DNA of 64,000 nucleotides from Pezicula radicicola (lineage: Eukaryota; Ascomycota; Leotiomycetes; Helotiales; Dermateaceae). The position numbers and the translations under genes were made by a program. The stretch spans positions 576,898 through 640,897 of the forward strand of contig PDUO01000002.1 in the NCBI GenBank assembly GCA_003008705.1, read 5' to 3'. Under the pieces are notes generated by a model. It saw only the letters and a list, made by a program, of their open reading frames with translations, was not told where the DNA came from and ran no database searches. Shown here piece after piece: positions 60,814 through 64,000 of the stretch (position 1 is its first letter; each line of letters opens with the position of its first letter).

Positions 60814-63800
60814 CTACAAAGCTCTATTAGCAGCCCTCTGCATCTTCCTCATAGCCTCCCGATGCGCCTCCTGCATATCACCCCTCCTCATCCTCTCATC
60901 AAATGCACTATCTCTCTGTCGTCTACTCATCTCCCCCATCGCTCTTGCCTGTTCTTCCATCTGTCTCTGCTCCCATAACTGACTCCTCTGTCGATCAATG
61001 GTCTGTCTCGGCTGTACATCGGCTTGTAGCTCTTGTTGTAAACTTGCTCTCCAGTTGGCCATTGCCATTTCTCGTACTGCTGGGTGTTGAATTGAGGATT
61101 GTCGTTTCGGTTGGTGGGAGTCGAAGTTTTGAGGGATTGGGGTGACCTGAAGCGATGATTGCCGGTTTAGCTTTTGGGCTTCGAAATTAGATTGGAGTGA
61201 GGATTGGCGGATTAGTTTGCGTCGGGCTGAGAGGGACATGTTATCGTCTTCCTCGAGAAGGGGGGCGGTTTGGTGAATCGAGCCAGCTTCGGAGCTCGAA
61301 TATGAGCGTGTTTCTGGTTCCGCAGTGGCGAACTGGCTATAGGTAGATTTGTTACGTAGGAAGGTATCACGTTTGCCGAGAAGGGTTGTAGTGCTTCCAA
61401 AGGGGTGAGCTTGTGGTGGGGGGGAATGTTTTGTGACGTTGGGCGAAGAAGTTGCTGGTATGATTGTGCTGGGGAAGTTGTCTTCGATAGGTGATTCGAC
61501 AATGGCGTTGTCTATTTGCGGTGTGGAAGAGGTATGGTGCATAGCACGGGTATTAACAGGTTGTGGAATATTTGCTAGCTTTCTAGATTCACGACGAGAC
61601 AGTGTTCCAGTGAAGGGCGAGAGGTTCACAGATGGTCGCTTGTTAGTGATGGATGTCCTTGATGTTTGAGATGTGGACCTTGGTGCAGGCGCAGGTCTAC
61701 CATTCTCGGCTGTTTGTTGAAGTTCTTGGATATTTACTGGTGCTGCAACCTCCTTCAAAGAAGCGTCGGTGGGATATTCCGCGAGTTGAAGCTCGTCTAA
61801 GATAGGGGATTCGGCGTTGCTAAGGTGCTTCGCCCATTCGTTTGTACGGTAAGACATTACAACTTTTGAAAGCTGTGCTGGCAAACGATCTTTAGCAATG
61901 CTGATGGGCTTCGAATCTTTAGTAGAGGCCAGAGATGCTGGGGCCACGGATTCTGGAGACACAGATTGAGGAGTATTTTCTGATTCGGGGGTATTCTCCG
62001 ATTCTGGAGTATTCTCTGGTTCCTGGACTTCTACGATATCTTTGTCTTTTGTAGCTTGGAGTTGAGAAGGCGGCTCTGCGCTATTAAGTGATTCTGTGTG
62101 GATATCAGGCATCTTTGGAGTCTCATTATGAGGTCTTGCTGAATCGAGTATGTCCGTTGCCGCTGTAACGGTAGTGGTTGCCACACTGTGCGATTGGGAC
62201 ACTTCTGCGGGTGCAGCTGGCTGCTCTTTGTGAAGCGCTGCCGTTTCTGCTGGATCATTTTCCCGAACTGTGCAGTCCATAGAAGACCGTTCGCTCCTCA
62301 TATCCTCATCGTCACTGAGTCCGTCAACTGTGGCAGCAATGGAACTCTGATCGTCCTCCACTACATGAGGTACCACCAGGTCTTCTGTGCTGTTCCCTAT
62401 CGTAGCTCTAGAAAGCCTCTTTAAATCCCGATTTGATTTTTGAGACAGTCTTTTCAAAAGTTCGGTACTAACTGAGAGCCGCTTTGACAAACGTCTTGGA
62501 TCATCATCAGCGAATGTAGCAACAGATGATCGATTCGAACGTTCGCCATCCATCACACTTTCTGGCACTTTGAATGGCAAAGGAACGACAGCTGGTACAT
62601 TCGAAACTGTCGCTTCGTTGGTCTCTGGATCTCCAAGTTGTGCCTCTCTCTCCGCACCAACCACCAATTTCTTCTCATCCTTGTCGTGCGACATGGAAAC
62701 CTGACTCATCCGCTTTTGTAAAGATTCTCTAGAGATTTCGGTGTCGTCTAGTTCGGGTATGGGCTCTGGATCACGAGCAACTCGAACAGTAACAGAGCCA
62801 CCTTGTCCCTTGTCAGCCATAACCAATCCTGCCGCTTGTGTAGCTGTTATTGATGGCATGGGTTCCATCTCAATCTCAACCTCCCCCGAGTTACGAACTG
62901 AAGCAATGGTGCTTCCCGCGCCCTTCTTCTCCATGGTACCAACTCCAGAATCCCTTCCTGCATTTTCCCCGTAAGCACTCTCCCACTGTTCTCTTTCGGC
63001 TGCATTTCGGTGTTCGATCCGTCTTCCAACATCCTCTTCTTCTTGAGCCAGGTTTCTTTCCTCCTCTATCCGCTCTGCGGCACGTTGTTCTCGGCGTTCC
63101 TTCACGAACTTCCACATCTTGGCTTGAGAAACAATACCGAATAGGAAAAGGATGAAAATAGCTGCGGCTTCAACACGAATACCTCGCGTCACTGGGTACG
63201 TAGTCGTTCCCAGAGGAAATAGATTATCGTTCAGATCCCAAATATAAGCCCAAAACTCCTTTAATCCTGCTCTACTGAAACAATCGATTCCAAGAACGAT
63301 GGCAGTTGCTCCCGCAAACGAAACACCACCAATAATTCCATAGGGCCGGGTGTGATGAGTAAAAGACGTTGCGAACACTGCCAAGGTAAATGCAGCAATA
63401 AAAATCGACTTCTCACTCGTAGTAGTCAAAAGTCCACCAGGCTTCAGTACTAGCAGCCACATACTGAAGCAGAAACCCCCGAGAATGCATCCGAGTCCTT
63501 CTGTCAATTCCGGGAAAATGCATGCGGCCCCACCGAGAATAAGACCTGTGATGACAGCAGCCACAACGTACGCACCCTGGACGGCATTGCTGACGGGTGT
63601 GGGCATCACATAGAGTATGAGTACAGTTACTGAGAGACTTGCAAGGTAAGCGGCCGAGAAAGAGATGTGCAGCAACTTGTTCTTGATCCCAATGAGCGTG
63701 TACGCTGCTCCGGTAATTATGAGAATGACACCAGCAACTGCGAATCCTGGAGTAACCACAGGAGTAATCGGTAATTGGCCTGCCGGAATAGTTGCTATGT

Positions 63801-64000
63801 TTCAATCAGCAAAGAAATGGGACATAACAGAACATATATTCCTACAATTGAAAATAGCCGAACTGTCAACGGAAGACGTGGCCGTGGCTGCACTTGCAGT
63901 TGACGATGATGCCGATGATGAGGTCACACTTGCTGAAGTCAATGTCGAACTAAGTGCACTCGTGGTCGATTTGGCTCCATCGGTACTTGAAGAAGACGTT
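60814..64000 (-). CDS. TM198-like (DUF4203-type) membrane protein, N-terminus beyond window
   Basis: Exons on the minus strand are 63846 to beyond 64000 (partial) and 63794-60814, with a 51-nt intron 63795-63845 in phase (join AIFNSTIPAGQLPITP). The visible part is over 1,040 aa. The partial first exon is Ser/Thr/Ala-rich, like an extracellular linker. About seven hydrophobic helices follow over about 230 residues (from FAVAGVILIITGAAYTLIG to AAAIFILFLFGIVS), the TM7S3/TM198-like domain pattern. A long cytoplasmic tail begins with a strongly charged helix (FVKERREQRAAERIEEE and on). It has a duplicated TPESEN motif at about 61985-62020 and SSLQ-type repeats near the end, and closes with an Arg-rich helical segment. 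The upstream exons with signal peptide are outside the window. In yeasts and animals related domains occur in Wnt/receptor-associated proteins; the fungal role is unknown. Confidence 0.9.

Overview
The window is nuclear DNA of a filamentous ascomycete. Genes are split by short introns (about 48-120 nt, a few longer) with GTAAGT/GTATGT-type donors, CTAAC/CTGAC-like branch sites and YAG acceptors. The gene content fits Pezizomycotina: STE3-type pheromone receptor, HET-domain remnant, CorA-like two-helix protein, P450, fungal GST. The protein families look most like Leotiomycetes (Helotiales), but that placement is family recognition from memory and was not tested by a search.

Layout. 1-322: 3' end of a cytochrome P450. 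About 780-4011: a large decayed gene (kinase domain, acidic linker, membrane C-terminus) with many stops. 6121-8105: ERF4-like palmitoyltransferase cofactor. 9679-11560 (-): STE3-type receptor. 14188-15326: D-2-hydroxyacid dehydrogenase. 15.3-21.1 kb: AT-rich, gene-poor block with gene scraps, a HET-domain relic, a duplicated segment and a long hairpin. 21134-23186: secreted FAD/BBE oxidoreductase. 24.0-25.2 kb: two weak gene candidates. 26703-27460 (-): small secreted protein. 29934-32533: large disordered protein with a conserved C-terminal domain. 33769-35942 (-): Xaa-Pro aminopeptidase. 37436-38446: alpha/beta hydrolase. 39831-40373: small membrane protein. 40955-42252: proline iminopeptidase. 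42.3-45.2 kb: repeat-bearing intergenic DNA. 45191-46111 (-): EF1-gamma-type GST. 48255-49769: coiled-coil membrane protein. 52267-52610: three-exon gene for a 69-residue protein. 53293-55308: CorA-like protein. 56608-60117: kinase-VWA fusion. 60814-64000 (-): TM198-like (DUF4203-type) membrane protein running off the right edge.

Most intact genes are unrelated and do not form an obvious cluster. Two features recall the fast-evolving fungal signalling/allorecognition repertoire. One is the pair at 53.3-60.1 kb (CorA-like protein followed by the kinase-VWA fusion). The other is the set of relics at 0.8-4 kb and 19.3-19.9 kb. Two prolyl peptidases lie 5 kb apart but on opposite strands. Intron positions were derived by eye; in each multi-exon model the exon lengths sum to a whole number of codons and the joins restore family motifs, but no transcript evidence was available.
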